Shown here: piece after piece, positions 23,477-35,910 of the stretch
Position numbering within the stretch: the stretch's first letter is position 1
Layout of the letters: each line of letters opens with the position of its first letter
Source of the DNA: Enoplolaimus lenunculus
Lineage: Eukaryota > Nematoda > Enoplea > Enoplida > Thoracostomopsidae
Direction of reading: 5' to 3'
Length of the DNA: 64,000 bases
Assembly (NCBI GenBank): GCA_030248215.1
Contig: JASANG010001107.1
Span: 682,001 to 746,000 of the forward strand
The notes under the pieces: model-generated
Databases searched by the model: none
What the model was told of the DNA's origin: nothing
The model's input: the letters and a program-made list of their open reading frames with translations, nothing else
Made by a program: the position numbers and the translations under genes

Positions 23477-24485
23477 TAGTGATGGGCATGGGATATTTTT
23501 TCATACCCGGATATACAGCACTTCTTGCCGATATTTGTCTGGATATATCCGGATATCCGAAATGAAATTTTCCATTTCGGATGTCCGAAACTCGATTTTG
23601 TGTTTTTTGACTTTCCGAAACTCAATTTTCGTTTCTTAGCCCTTTCACTCATAGAGTATACTATGAGCAACTAAATACAATAATGTACGAGCAATACACA
23701 CACTGTTAGCAGTGTTTAACATTTATAACATATATGCGCAGTGTAAAATCTCCACAACACGTGAGAGTCCCCTCGGACTCGAGCGTCAAGCTCCTATAGC
23801 ACAGTGGTCATCGTAAACGCCTCCCACCGGTGAGACTGGGGTTCGAATCTCGCCTTGAAATTGCATCTCATGTGAAATTGCAAATATTCATGTGAGAAAG
23901 GGTTAAGAACTTGTTTTAACTTGTTGCTCTAAAGGAAGTACCCTGACCCTTAAACAAATTGATATGAGCATAAAAGATGCAATTCTAAAAATCGGTATTT
24001 ATTATGCCAGTACTGTAGTGGCCCGAATAAGAGAGGGTACTCATTTTGAGTCCGAATCAATACGAGTCCGCATCCCTAATAAGAGTCCGTAAGCGCATAG
24101 AGTCCTTAAGCCCTAATTAGAGTCAATAAATGTCAATTATTCCTAATTGTAGCGCATAAATGACTCCAGAATCAAATAAAGGTGAGTTCAAAACTTTGAA
24201 ACGTACTTAAGTAGAGGTTTCTATTATTACAATTTTTGCTTAGGCTTAGGGATTAAAGATTTTGAATCATCATGGAACCATTATGCCAGAACGTGGTGAT
24301 ATTCTGACTGAGGTTTGGATACAGAATTTTTTCGTCAGCTCCAGTTACTTTGGTGGTGAAACCATGCAAATTATATATACCAAAAAAAATTTAAGAAAAA
24401 AGCATTTCGGATATCCGGATACACGTTTCATTTAGAATACATATCCGGATATTTTTCATATCCGGATATCCGGTGCCCATCTATA
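23477..24485. repeat. hAT-like non-autonomous element with 8-bp flanking duplication
   Basis: Bounded by TAGTGATGGGCA on the left and the complement of TATAGATGGGCA on the right, with ATGTTCAG directly repeated on both sides (23469-23476 and 24486-24493). An 8-bp target duplication is the hAT hallmark. Next to each end are 'tatccggatatccg' blocks. A truncated TGTAGTGACCCG-type MITE (24013-24216) and a TTAGGC fragment (about 24228-24246) are nested inside. No transposase is present. Confidence 0.7.
23788..23859 (+). ncRNA. tRNA-like sequence with intact A and B boxes
   Basis: Contains TAGCACAGTGG, matching the pol III A box, and GGTTCGAATCTC, matching the B box, at normal tRNA spacing. A seven-base acceptor stem can be drawn with most pairs (TCAAGCT with GCCTTGA). 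The anticodon stem and the T stem have mismatches, so this is a tRNA pseudogene or the head of a tRNA-derived repeat rather than a working tRNA. The loop could be read with a CCC (Gly) anticodon. Confidence 0.4.
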
Positions 24486-24733
24486 ATGTTCAGAAACCCA
24501 AAAAATGCAAAATCAAGTTTGGGATATCCGAAATAGAAAGTTTAATTTCGGATATCCGGGTATGAAAAACCGATAACTACTAGGAACACTTCTAATGCAA
24601 GGCTTGCTTGGTTTGAATGCTTAAAGGCTACTGAGACCTTACATTTAAATGTGTCTGCCACGTTTACCAAGAAATGTGTTGTATTATTCACCCAAGTATT
24701 TTTCTGTACTGTGTATTCTATTTTAGTACAAAG

Positions 24734-25120
24734 CACGGTGTAGCCGGATATTCGTTTCCGGCCGGGTACAACTGGAAGTCTGGCTACGGCAGAAATTCGA
24801 CCTCTGGCTCAGGCCAAAATTTTACCTCCGGTTCAGCCAGAAATTCGACCTCCGGGAAGGAAATTTTACATAGTTTTACGAAGAATTTGTGTGGTTTGTT
24901 TCATGTTAACTTTTGGTACAATTGTTAGGAAAAAATTGTCGAGATTTCGCAAAAAAATAAACGTAAAACCACAAAGATTTAACAACACCTTACATGTATT
25001 TGCTAAAATTAGCAAATTAAACATTTTAACTATACCTAATTTCGTCTTACCTCCGGCTGCGGCAAATTTTGTTAACCTCCGGTTACAGCTCCGGTATCTT
25101 TCGCCTCCGGTTGCACCGTG
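24734..25120. repeat. CCGG-rich hAT-like element
   Basis: Ends CACGGTGTAGCCGG and CCGGTTGCACCGTG form an inverted pair. The interior repeats 'cctccggctcaggccaaaat'-like blocks at the left and 'cctccggctgcggcaaatt' at the right. Confidence 0.6.
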
Positions 25121-25786
25121 GTTTCCGTTCAAAACCGGTATTCATTTCCATATAGAAATACCGGAAATCCTCTATTTTTATGCTTAAAATTGGTTATAAT
25201 CACATGTATATCTCACAGTTTGTCATTATACAGATATGCTGCAATTGTTCTGTATGAAAATAAATAACAATTGCAAAATTCATTCAAAATCTTAAAAATC
25301 TTGTTGCATCCGCTATTTTTAATTTTTGTAAGCCAACTGAATATTTGCATGCCTCAATTGTTTTTGCAGAATGATTAAACATCTTTAAACTTATGCTTCA
25401 ATATCCATTTCCGTTATTTTAATCACTATCCGTTTGTGTTATTTTAATACTATCCGTTACATCCTGGTACAAAGCAAACTCGGTTTCTGAGTTTCATATA
25501 TACTGCGGTTTTTGATTCAGCTTGATACATTGCAGGGTATAACCGGAGGTGTGCCTCCGGCTCCTTCAGAAAATCGATCTCCGGCTCCGGTAGAATCCTT
25601 GCCGGAGGTTCCGGCAATTCTGGTAGTGAAATTTTGCAACGGCTTGGTTCTTCTAAACGTGTGTCGGGTAAAAATTTCAGCAGCTTGTATACCCACGGGT
25701 AAAGATTTGTACCCTGCGGGTTACAAATTGACAGATTTATCCGCGCCAAACCTTTGAGAGGTAAGGAGCAAAACATACGCTGTAAA

Positions 25787-26522
25787 ACCAGTCGTAGTGG
25801 GACTATATTTATTGAGCGAAGCTCGAACACACGTAAGCAATTAAGGTAATATGCAAATTAGTTATTAGCTAACTATTCATTTATCGCTTTTGGAGATTTG
25901 TAAACAATTTATTCAGATTCCTCGCACCCAAAAACCTTCAGTAAATCCTAATAATTATTGAAATATTTAAAAAGTCCTAGTTTTGTCTTGTCAATTAAGC
26001 TAATATGCAAATTAGCTATTAGCTAACTATTCAGTTATCGGTTTTGGATGTTTTTAAACTATTTATTCAAATTCCTGGCACTTAAAAACCCTTTAGTGCT
26101 GAAATTATATTGCTTTTAACCTTAATAATTAGTGAAATATTGTAAATAGTCCTAATTTAGGCTTTGTGCAAATTATCTATTAGCTAACTGCTCAGTTATC
26201 CGTTTTGGAGGTTTTTAAACAGTCTACGCAGATTTCTCGCACCCAAAAACCTTTTAATGCTAAAATCAGATTGCTTCCAACTGTAATAATTAGTGAAATA
26301 CTGTGGAAAGTCCTAATTTAGACTTAATTAATTATGCAAATTAGCCTGTACCTAATAAACAGCTTAAAATTAATAGCTTTCAAACAAAAAAGTTTATCAA
26401 AATCGGTTCAGCCGTTCGTGAGATTCTTTTCGGACGGACAGACGGACGGACGGACATCCACCTTTCGACCCCCAAGTACAAAACGTAATACGCTTCGCGA
26501 AACTCCGAGCTTCGCTCAATAA
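25787..26522 (+). repeat. 0.74-0.96 kb element with internal tandem units, copy 3
   Basis: Same ends as 3065-4007 (ACCAGTCGTAGTGGGACTA to TTCGCTCAATAA), same GACGGACGGACGGACATCCA block, with about one internal unit fewer. Confidence 0.85.
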
Positions 26523-26619
26523 CCTAGTCAGGGAGCGTTGAAAAAGCAAATATATTTCTATGTAACGGAGTTTTTTCTTGTGGTGGCAAAAGTGAAAGAA
26601 TGCCTATATCAGGGTGTAA

Positions 26620-27010
26620 ACGGATAGTAAAAAGAACGGAAACGGATAGCGATCAAAATAACGGAAACGGAAACGAAACGGAAAACGGATATTGAAGTAT
26701 AAAGGTTTCAAAAATGTTTTATCTTTCTGCCAACACAATTGAGGCGAGGCCTGCATATATTCACCGGTTTTTCAAAAATTCGAAAGAAAAAATGGCGGAT
26801 GCGTCGAAATTGTTAAGATTTTGGATGAATTTCATAATTTATATTTCGTTTCAAACAATTGCTGCAGCATATCTGCAACGAACAATTTGTGAGATATGTA
26901 CGTGATTTATAACTAATTTTGAACCTAAAAGTGTCATGATTTTCGTTATTTCTATTACAGAAACGGAAACGGACACCAGGAATATCTTCGATGAAAAGCA
27001 TGAAATTTGA
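26620..27010. repeat. ACGGAAACGGATA dispersed element
   Basis: Repeated 'acggaaacggata' blocks at the left and 'agaaacggaaacggacacc' at the right enclose a core ('gatgaatttcataattt-atttcgtttcaaacaattg'). The core is also found near 34360-34490 and 60700-60850, so there are three copies in the window. Confidence 0.55.
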
Positions 27011-27086
27011 TTTAATTTAAATTTTGAAAATATTGTTTTAAATTCTGATTCAAAATTTAACATTTCGTTTATTATTTATAGTTTGG

Positions 27087-27200
27087 GCCAATGTATAGAT
27101 TATGGCCGTACCAGTAGCATAAGGGTATTCCTGAGCCAATGCCTAAGCGTAAGGATGAGGCTATACCTAACCTAAGCCTAGCAAAAAATTAGTTACAACC
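27087..27200 (-). repeat. TTAGGC-bearing dispersed element, copy 3
   Basis: Reverse orientation: 'gggccaatgtatag-ttatggccgtaccagtagcata', then GCCTAAGCG, CCTAACCTAAGCC and AAAAAATTAGT. Confidence 0.65.
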
Positions 27201-27234
27201 ATATTTGAATTAAAATACTCCGTAATATATCTTG

Positions 27235-27765
27235 ACAGTGCCGCCTGTTCCCACTGTTCCAACAGTCCTAACTGACTCAGCTGTTTCCACTGCCCTGCAG
27301 TCCCAACTGTCCACTCTGTAAAAATTGTCCTGACTGTCCAACTATCCCCACTGTCCCGCTACCTACTGTGCCCACTGTCCCACCTGTAACCACTGTCTCA
27401 ACTGTCCGACTGTTTCAACTTTCCCGCTGTCCAAGTGACCCAGTTCCAACTGTACACAATGTCCCAACTGTCCCATATTCCCACCTGTCTCAGCTGTCCA
27501 ACTGTCCCAACTATCCCGCTATCCCAACTGTTCCGCTGTCCTAACTGTCATCATTGTCCCAACTGAAGCGCTGTCCCATTTGTACACCGTGTCCCAACTG
27601 TCCGAACTATCCCGATGTCCCAACTGTTTCGCCGTCCCAATTGTTCCCTGTGTCAACTATCCCGCTGTCTCAACTGTCCCGTTGTTCCCACTGTCCCAAT
27701 TATATTTGTTGTGCGCACTCATGGTACATTGCTGTCCCGGGACAATGGGACTGCCTTTAGCGTAA
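27235..27765 (+). repeat. Minisatellite of ~9-10 bp CAACTGTCC units
   Basis: Roughly 50 diverged units of the form CCCAACTGTCC / CCGCTGTCC / CCACTGTCC in tandem. Length differences between units break any reading frame, so it is taken as non-coding. Confidence 0.8.
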
Positions 27766-29596
27766 CATTGGCCGGGTCGGTTTATATCGGATACGTATAT
27801 AAGGTTTTGCGAAACTAACCGGAACCGGATATCCGGTCGCACAAACTGCAAATGCAGCTTGGCACAAAACTATTCATTTTACACTATTATAAAATCTGAA
27901 AATTGTTTTCTTGAATGCATGAGTGATCATTTGAATATTTTACATTATAAAACTAAACTCGTCTTCAGTTTTCAGTGTAAAATTGGAGATGTTTGGCAGT
28001 GATGTGACGATGCGCTGGCATAAATACTTCACGACTTTATAGCAAATATTAATGTTTAGTTTCTTGAACAATCTTAAACTACAGTCTAAAACCACATGAC
28101 ACTTTTTCAAGAAATAAAATGTACAATAAACTCTGGTGAAATGATACTGTATCACAAGTTTTAACTGATTTTAATATTGCATGAAATGCGTTAGAAAAAT
28201 AATTTAACTTTTAATATTGAAAATATTTTGTTTCATTTTATAAAACATTTTATTATAAGTCATAAAATTGAAAAAAAACTGCCATAAACGCTCGGCATTA
28301 CAGCAGTAAAACAGCAAGGAAAAGCAACGCGTATATATCGTTTGTCTAAAAACCCAGAAATTGTTCAAAATGAAATTGCTGCAATCGTTAAAGTTGTATC
28401 CCAGTAGCTTACAATGCGAAAAAAATGACACGCGCTGATGTCTTAGGTACAGTTTTCAAAAAAATAAAATACAATGAAAAACCTGTAATATAGTGAAACT
28501 AAAAAATACTTTTACATTTTTAGATTGTTTAGGTCTGGAAAACAACCATATATGAATATGAAGCAGTGTCATAAAATTTTAGAGTTGCTAACAGTGACTA
28601 GACTATTTAGATAGATTTCTGTGTAGTCAAGATTCTGGTTCGGGGCAAACTGGACCAACTTCTTAGGCATGTGTTGTTTTGTATTTAAAAATCCATTCGT
28701 ATCAGCTAGTATTTAGTTTTACTACCTGAATAAGTTTGTCAAAATCAATGAATGAAGCCATGCCCCCTCTGGTTATGCTCAAAATGACAGGGTGCGTGTG
28801 GTAGCTGTGAAAATGAGTAGCGTCAATATTGATGTTACCGGACAGTTTAATTTCATTTTTCTCCAGTGTAAGAAATATAGTTTTGTTATTATAATTGGCC
28901 ATATAGTTTTGCGTTTATGTGAAACGCAAGTCAACCAAACGACGCATCAAACAATATTTTTTGGTTTAAATTTTGAAAAACAAAGTTTAAATGTTTTTTG
29001 GGTTGAAATGTAAAAATGATATCCGAATGTCATCTAAAAATTAGTTATCGATCATTGATTTATTTTTAATGAGTTTCACAGAAACTATTTAAACGTTTGT
29101 AAAATTGCGGTGTCTATCAGTTTTACTTGTATTAAAATCGCATCAGTTTAACTACGCTGTTCCGTTTGTCGTCTTGCAAGTTGATACTACACTGCAGCTG
29201 AATCTTCTGAGGTACGTATAAAGTTAAGTATACGATATGAATTTAAAACTTCTGTCCATGGTTTTATATGAATCTTCTAGCTCCGTTTGGATACGAAATT
29301 CACTTTTTCGGAATTTTGGCACGGAAGTTGATGTTAGATTAGTTTGCATAGCATTTTGTTTGTGATTTTTTTTGCTTTGTGCAGAAAGGCGTAACCAGGA
29401 TTCTGGTTCGTGGATTGCCTAGTCAATTAATATATAAAATTTTGTTTTATAAGCTTATTTGGTTCATCTATAGGGTTTAGTTGTATGTTAGAAATAAATT
29501 TGTTAAATTCACTCGAAGATCCATGTTTTTTCCCTCCGCTACGTTTCTGATTTTGCAGCAGTATCATAAAGTTACATTTTTTCTTGCTAGCGCTGT

Positions 29597-29890
29597 GGCG
29601 GATCCAGGGGCGCTCAGAGGGTTCGAGGTTTCCACTTTATAACCCCAACTTTTGCAAAATATAGCAAATTCCAAGATGAATGCTGTAATTTATTCAGCTT
29701 CTTGCTCGCGAAATCAGTCGGACTGTTTCATTGTGAAAATTTTGATCAAAAATTGGCAATTGCAATTTTATTAATTTTTCATTTTCGTACAATTTTACGC
29801 TCGTGACCGGAATGAATGGCTTTGTTTTACAGATATATCAAAACACGCATCCATTCTCAATCCCGTCAGAAACTTTTGGATCCGCCATTT
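29597..29890. repeat. GGATCC-type dispersed element
   Basis: Bounded by TGGCGGATCCAGGGG and TTTTGGATCCGCCA. Related sequences occur near 23090-23215 and 43288-43580. Confidence 0.45.
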
Positions 29891-30551
29891 GGTTCGGGAA
29901 CATTGGCAATCGCCAATGGCCTCGGTGGGTGACAATGGGGCTTTGGTGAATCCCATGTTGGTCTCGTTGAATTTTGAAGAGACCTCTGTGTGCCACGCTT
30001 AGGAGCCTCGCCTGCCTTCAAATTGCCATATATCCGTTGTCTTTATAACAGTATTCCATGCAGCGCCCTTCAGCGATGGGTAGCTTGTCCCATATAAATA
30101 TTAATTCTTGAGAAAAGTTCGCCATGATTTATCCTGTAAATTCCAAAACGCATGGATTTCGATTAAAACGCTCAAAAGTTGTATTTAGAAATATAATAGC
30201 GATATTGCTCGATTTTGAGACCTTTTTTGAAAATTATGAATCCGTGACTGTAGCTTAATATTAACACAACTCTGGTGTGTTGCATTCCCCCTCGAATGGA
30301 AATGCAACTTCATGTATATAGACCATTTTAGAAGAACTAAAATATGGAATGTCATATAGGTTAAATTTACAGAGTATTTAGTAAATTTTTCGCAATTTGT
30401 TTGGAAAGAATTTCAATAAAGTTTTAAAACAGCGCATTTTTCATCATAAATTACCGTGGCTTTGTTTCTACAGCTTAGAGAAAATTGCATCGTACTCATT
30501 AATTTATTATAGTTGAATTCTTCCATTATACGTATTCAGCAGTATTTGAGT

Positions 30552-30561
30552 TTTGTTTCAG
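30552..30561 (+). promoter_or_regulatory. Splice acceptor upstream of the collagen ATG
   Basis: TTTGTTTCAG ends 12 bases before the ATG at 30574. This is the canonical nematode acceptor and spacing for spliced-leader trans-splicing, though a 5'-UTR intron would look the same. Confidence 0.5.
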
Positions 30562-30573
30562 AAAACAGCCATC

Positions 30574-32710
30574 ATGACTGCACAATACGCAGCTTATTTG
30601 GCTAACGTTTTGAGCATCGGCGCCATGCTGGGCTGCCTGATTGCGGTTCCAATGATTTACCAGAAAGTCAATGTTATTACCATGGAGGTTCAGACGGAAA
30701 TTGACGAATTCCGAGTAAGTTCCAGCCTTGACAAATAAATGCCTGCGAGCATGTAATCGAATGTGCGTTTTTGTTTTCGATTATAATCGATGTTCGTTGT
30801 CGTTTCCGTTGTGCAAGCATAGGAATTTGCCATTTTGCATCTCTAGTTGTTGTATTATGTGCAGTCTTTCATTCAAAATTTTAATATGAATTATAAATAC
30901 TATGAAAATTGTCGGATGTAAAAAATTCTGCAGAATTGAGTGCCGACCATTTAGCAAGTTGGATAATTTTGCTGAGAAGCTATGTAAATATTTGCAGCTT
31001 TTATCGGACGATGTTTGGACTGAAATTCGTAGTGCGCATGCCCGTGCTCCCAAACGTGTTACTCGTCAAGTTGAACGACTTTGCAGTAAGTTAATATAGT
31101 CATAGGTTGGATTTTGGACTATGGTTAATGACAATATTGATTTGAAGCGGGTATAAGCATTGTAGAATAGAAACAAATGTTTTGTGGTACGATTCTATCC
31201 AAGGGAACCTAGTAGATTTTGAATTGAACTCTTGTCGGTTGTTTTTGTATCATGTCCAATGTGAGGAACAAGCTCCATAACCTCATGTAGTTATGTCTAA
31301 CGAACTGAGAAATCAATAACCAGTATACAATTAATACGTGAAATGTCGGGGAACAGTTTGAAATGATGAAAAGCTTTCGAAATACTTTTTGAAGCTGAAC
31401 ATAAAATAATCAGAATAAAAACTATTTTAACAATTATATACCATAAGGATTTATTAAAATTATCCAAATTTATTGCGAATTTACAGAATGTAACGAGCAA
31501 AGTAATTGTCCTGCTGGGCCGCCTGGTCCCCCGGGTGAGCCAGGCTCTGATGGCTCGCCTGGAGAACGTGGTGCTGATGGGCTACCAGGCCAAGATGGCA
31601 CAGCAGCGCCTGTTCCGCGCGGCGAGGATGGTACATGCCGAATGTGCCCTAAAGGGCCACCTGGTCCGCCAGGTCCCCAAGGGCCTCCGGGTCCTCCTGT
31701 AAGTTTACTAACTAAACGCTCTGTCTCAATTTACCATCTAAAATTTTAAATTTTGCATCGTTTAAAGCGGTGTGAACGTTTATCAACTTTTTTAATTAGT
31801 TCATATTATATCTTGTCACAGCTGCTTTACTGTTACTAGCTTTGTTCTAACGTCTTATCTTCAGGTTAAACGTAATTTTCGCAAATATTTCAATGTTTTC
31901 CTAGCCCGGCAATTTAATCACCAATAAAAACGCATATAACAGACGATGCTGAAACTAATAACGCCTGGTGACAAACACTTTGGGGCGTGCATAATTTATT
32001 TATATATTGTATTTTCGTGTCAGAGCATGAAAAGCTAGAAGTAAGTATATAGATAGCTGATTGGAATTGCAAGAAAGCATTAATTTATTTTGTATTGTAG
32101 GGAATTCCGGGAAGCAGCGGCGGCCGTGGTGTCGATGGTATGCCTTCGTCAGATGGAGCTGCTGGACCTCCTGGACCTCCCGGAAATGCTGGCAGACCTG
32201 GTGAACGTGGACCTGCTGGTTCACCCGGCCAGCCTGGCACTCGTGGACAAAAGGGACCGCCTGGACCACCAGGTTTGTAGCTGCTCTAGTCCTGTTTTAG
32301 TGTTTAACTGTGAAAGTGTATTAAATACAGCCAATCATTTGCGCATTGTTTATGCAAAATGTATCTTATCCTGATGTTGATTAGGTTTATCAAACCAGTG
32401 TTTTAGATCAACGCTTATCCTATTCCTGAACTTTAACTAATTGTTATATTGACAGTCTACATAGTTAAACCATCGGGTTTTAGGTCCATCTGGCCCGCGT
32501 GGTCCTCCAGGACCACCTGGAAACAACGGTAATCCTGGCAACGATGGTGATCCAGGTGCCCCTGGCGACAAAGGTGCAGATGGCGAGCCAGGTAACCCTG
32601 GTACTCCTGGTAATCCTGGACCACAGGGTCCTCCTGGTCCTCCTGGCAAAGATGCGCAATACTGTCCTTGCCCACGTCGATCAAACCTCAAACGCTCGAA
32701 GAAAGCGTAA
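30574..32710 (+). CDS. Nematode cuticle collagen
   Basis: Five exons in frame: 30574-30714, 30998-31085, 31487-31698, 32101-32272 and 32484-32710 (279 residues). The N-terminus has the nematode cuticle collagen domain: one hydrophobic segment ([20 protein letters not shown]), then a helical region with TEIDEFR and DVWTEIR. A basic RVTR site about residue 70 is the expected subtilisin-type cleavage point. Gly-X-Y blocks follow: a first one flanked by Cys pairs (KCNEQSNC and CRMC), then a long interrupted stretch, ending in CPCPRRS and a Lys/Arg-rich tail. Family role: trimeric, disulphide- and tyrosine-crosslinked structural protein secreted by the hypodermis into the cuticle. Length is typical (~280-300). 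It is the clearest marker that the organism is a nematode. Confidence 0.97.
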
Positions 32711-33400
32711 ATCGAATCACTTGCAAGTCAACGATTCAAATACAACAGTTGGATATATGGACAGCGCAATGTGCTAGATCAAATATAAATATACTAAATA
32801 ATTTAAAATTCTTTTAATTGCGTACTCGTAAATCGTAATTTGTCCGATTCTTTGCACAGCTAGAAAGAAGTACATCTTGGTGCTTGAGGGTTAAAAATAG
32901 TAATATCTTTTTCATTCACAATGTTGTTCGTTTCGGGCTCATAGATTTTACTGATATTGACAATTTCTACAGCGCGTGTTTTAAATGGCAGTAGGCCTTT
33001 CCATAGTTTTGTGCAAATTACAGTCCTGGTTTAAATGTTTGTCGCAAGTTCTACTTGTTTGCCTTAAAATTCTTTGTGTTTTGGGTGTAGCAATCCTAAA
33101 ATATTGTTCTGTTTTGCTAGAATTCGAGTTCTTTCGTATTTCACCAAATTATGTTTCAAAGTGTTGTGTTGTTGCAAACTGTTTGAATTATTAATGATTA
33201 GAAAAAATGCAATAATATGAACGAAACCAGAAGAAGTTTTGGCGCATGTATACGATTGGTTTGAAAAAATGTTTTTAGTGGGTTTTCTGTCTAACGCATT
33301 TTAATAAAATTTTTTGTTTCGCTTAAATTTAAATTGTCTGGAAACTGCTAATTTTGTGTCAGTTTTTGACGTTCACTACTGTGTCTTTCATTTTTCGTAA

Positions 33401-33406
33401 AATAAA
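33401..33406 (+). promoter_or_regulatory. Possible poly(A) signal of the collagen gene
   Basis: AATAAA about 690 bases after the stop. The distance is long for a nematode collagen 3' UTR, so a nearer variant signal may be used instead. Confidence 0.25.
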
Positions 33407-33831
33407 GTTTTGGCTTTGAATTCAGTGTGTGGTCTTCAATGTGGAATAACGAATGTATGATGACTTCATTTAGTTTAGCACAATTGGACAGGAAAAATAG
33501 CTGAGCAGACGCTACAACTTAGCTTAAATTTGCCAATCCGGAGGCGAAGGTAAAATGAAAAAAGCGGTTAATTTAATACTCTGCGTGTTTTCGCTGTGGC
33601 ATTGTATTCGTAGAACAGTGGTTTTGTCGTTGTTCTGCTATTAATGATGTACGATGAGAAAAATTGGAACTCAAGAAGTAAAATTTGCTACATGGAAAGT
33701 CACATACTCACACTACCAACTGATCAGTTACCAGAACTACGTGGTTCAGACAATTTTTTTCGCATAAGTAAACAATTCCATTAAGCTGTTAGTTTACAAT
33801 ATCCGAAACAACGGTCCATACTTAAAAGACC

Positions 33832-33969
33832 AGGGGCGCAACGTTTTTCTGCGGGACTGAAATAGAGTAATCTTAAGCTAGAGACTAATTTTTTGCTTAG
33901 GCTCAGGCTTAGGCTTTTAGGAATATATATACTTTACTACTGTTACGGCTCAGTTCTATACATTAGCCA
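33832..33969 (+). repeat. TTAGGC-bearing dispersed element, copy 4
   Basis: Contains AATAGAGTAATCTTAAGC, AGACTAATTTTTTGC, TTAGGCTCAGGCTTAGGC, TACTACTGTTACGGC and CTATACATTAGCC in the family order. Confidence 0.7.
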
Positions 33970-34029
33970 AAAGAACCATAGTAAATAATACTGAAATGGA
34001 ACCGTACTGTAGTGACCCGAATATTATAA

Positions 34030-34622
34030 ATAAACGGAACCGGATAAAATTACAGTGGACATGATAGATGATGATGGTTCGTCCGCAAGACCTGTTGAAA
34101 GTAAATAATGTTTTATTGGCGGTATTTAATTTAAAGACTTATTGTTACTGACTGCGGATTTACGTACTCTATTATTGTATAGATACTAAGAATAAGAATT
34201 ACAACAGTAGGAAAACATTGTAGGAGCCACACGACATGCATTCGAACAAATTAAAAGTTTGATGCAAAAAAATCGCAATCTTAAGTTTTGTGACGATCTA
34301 TTTGTGCGCGGCTACCCTATTTTGGAGTATGGGAGGCCGTTAAGCACCCCACTGCCACTAATGCAATTCAACCATGCAAATCTTTACTTAGGAATTTATA
34401 GGGAAAACATATCTGGTGCTACCAAATTTTTAAGATATTGCTTGAATTTCATCATTTTTGTTTCAAAAAGAACCATAGCAGCACATAAATGAAAGTGAGT
34501 GAATTATACGTGATTGACAACTAATTTCATGAGCATAAAAATAACTCCGTATTTTCGGCACGGAAACTATTTGAAAATCGACAACGATAATTATCGAAAG
34601 CGGAGACGGATATCCGGTTACA
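34030..34622. repeat. ACGGATA/CCGGAT dispersed element, second copy
   Basis: Left 'aaacggaaccggata', right 'cggatatccggttacac', with the conserved core near 34410-34470 shared with 26620-27010 and 60700-60850. The open frame at 34259-34492 lies inside it and is not taken as a gene. Confidence 0.5.
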
Positions 34623-34936
34623 CAACAACCTGCTTGTATCTAAATACTACACGAGTCTGTGACATGTTAAGGGCCAAAAAATACAGATGGGCAGCAAAAA
34701 CAATCCACATTGTTGTATATGAATTTGCCGTTTCTGGTTTTTTAAGACGCAACACTGGCACCCTTAAGCTACCATTTTGGATCACAATGGAAACTGCTGC
34801 TTGACGCTAAATACGATATTTTGACGCGTTCGTTCTACAAGATTTATTCTAGAAAAACGTAATTTTTCGCCGAAAATTCGTCAATGTGATGAGTTTTCAA
34901 TTCGCGTTGGTGCTTTTCTTAAATTTCACATTTTGA

Positions 34937-35284
34937 TGTAGTGACCCGAATAAGAGGGGGGTGGCTAATAAGGGGGACCTCCATTTTGAGTCCCAATGAA
35001 TAGGAAACCGTATCCCTAATAAGAGCCCGTATGCGGATAGAGTCCCTTAACCCCAATTACGGTCCATGAATGTTTGAAGGTATATTCGTAAGTAACTTGC
35101 ATTATCGCTCAAGCTTTTGATAAGAAGACAAATAAACGTTTAATTCAACGGCACCGAATATATATCAGTAACGGACGGCAGAGGGCGGGTTATTAATAAA
35201 TAGCAGTCCGTAACCGAATAACAGATGGGAACCCTCTGGAGAGGCCAACTAAATATCAGTTCCCCTCTTATTCGGGTCACTACA
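34937..35284. repeat. TGTAGTGACCCG-type MITE, complete copy
   Basis: Left end TGTAGTGACCCGAATAAGAG and right end CTCTTATTCGGGTCACTACA are perfect complements over 20 bases. Length is 348 bp with no coding capacity. This is the best copy of the family. Confidence 0.85.
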
Positions 35285-35910
35285 GTGTTTTATCTTTCAC
35301 ATAAAGGATTTAAAACTGAATCCACTGCTACATTTAAATTTACAAATTTGGCAATAGGCGAACAGGCTCGTAGCCAGCTCAAACTAATGCTAGGGCGGCA
35401 AAACTATTTAGGTGGGGCATCAGGAGATTTTGCATGGCCTACTGTCTGGGCTTCGAGCGAGAAGTCAAATGCAATTTTAGTGCTGGTTCCTTAACTTTAG
35501 TTTTAATTCCATTTCGAGAGCTACGACCTGGATCGGGTGATTCCTCATTGTAGTTCGATCCGCCAGCTCTGTCCTGCCATATTATAGCTTGTTTCAATTT
35601 GACTTTCGTGTATTGTCGTTTATATATTGACAGACTGACGTTTATAAACAGCAACATTAATATATGTTACTTTGTTACTGTATTTTGTTTATTTATTTTT
35701 ATTGTACTGCACGGAAAACAATCATAGTGCTCGTCTGGTTATCTTTCGATTGACAGCAATGTGTTTTATAGTGCCACCACCTGTATTTTATATGTTTTAT
35801 TCAGTTTGAAGCATTGTAGCGGCTGTTGTGTTGCACATTTTTGCTGTGTCGCAATAATTGCTTTAATGATAGATTGACATTGAACACTAGTGACCCGGCT
35901 AATGTAAAGA

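Larger units (their letters stand above)
18829..30561. other. 11.7-kb gene-free region filled with repeats
   Basis: No coding region is supported on either strand; hydrophobic short frames near 19370-20150 have no domain and lie in AT-rich DNA after the sphingomyelin synthase gene. Recognised contents: tandem-unit elements (20643-21598, 25787-26522), TTAGGC elements (22617-22775, 27087-27200, fragment near 22990-23090), a hAT-like element (23477-24485) with a tRNA-like sequence, CCGG elements (24734-25120, 25533-25680), an ACGGAAACGGATA repeat (26620-27010), a CTGTCC minisatellite (27235-27765) and a GGATCC-type repeat (29597-29890). Confidence 0.65.

Noticed and set aside
23788-23859. A working tRNA gene
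   Set aside because: The promoter boxes fit, but the anticodon and T stems have too many mismatches. Kept only as a tRNA-like sequence.
27554-27851. Cys/Pro-rich open frames in the CTGTCC region
   Set aside because: They are translations of a short tandem repeat with unit-length variation; no frame is kept through the array.
34259-34804. Two short frames that resembled a small protein pair
   Set aside because: Both fall inside or beside a dispersed repeat whose core also occurs near 26800 and 60750 without keeping a frame.
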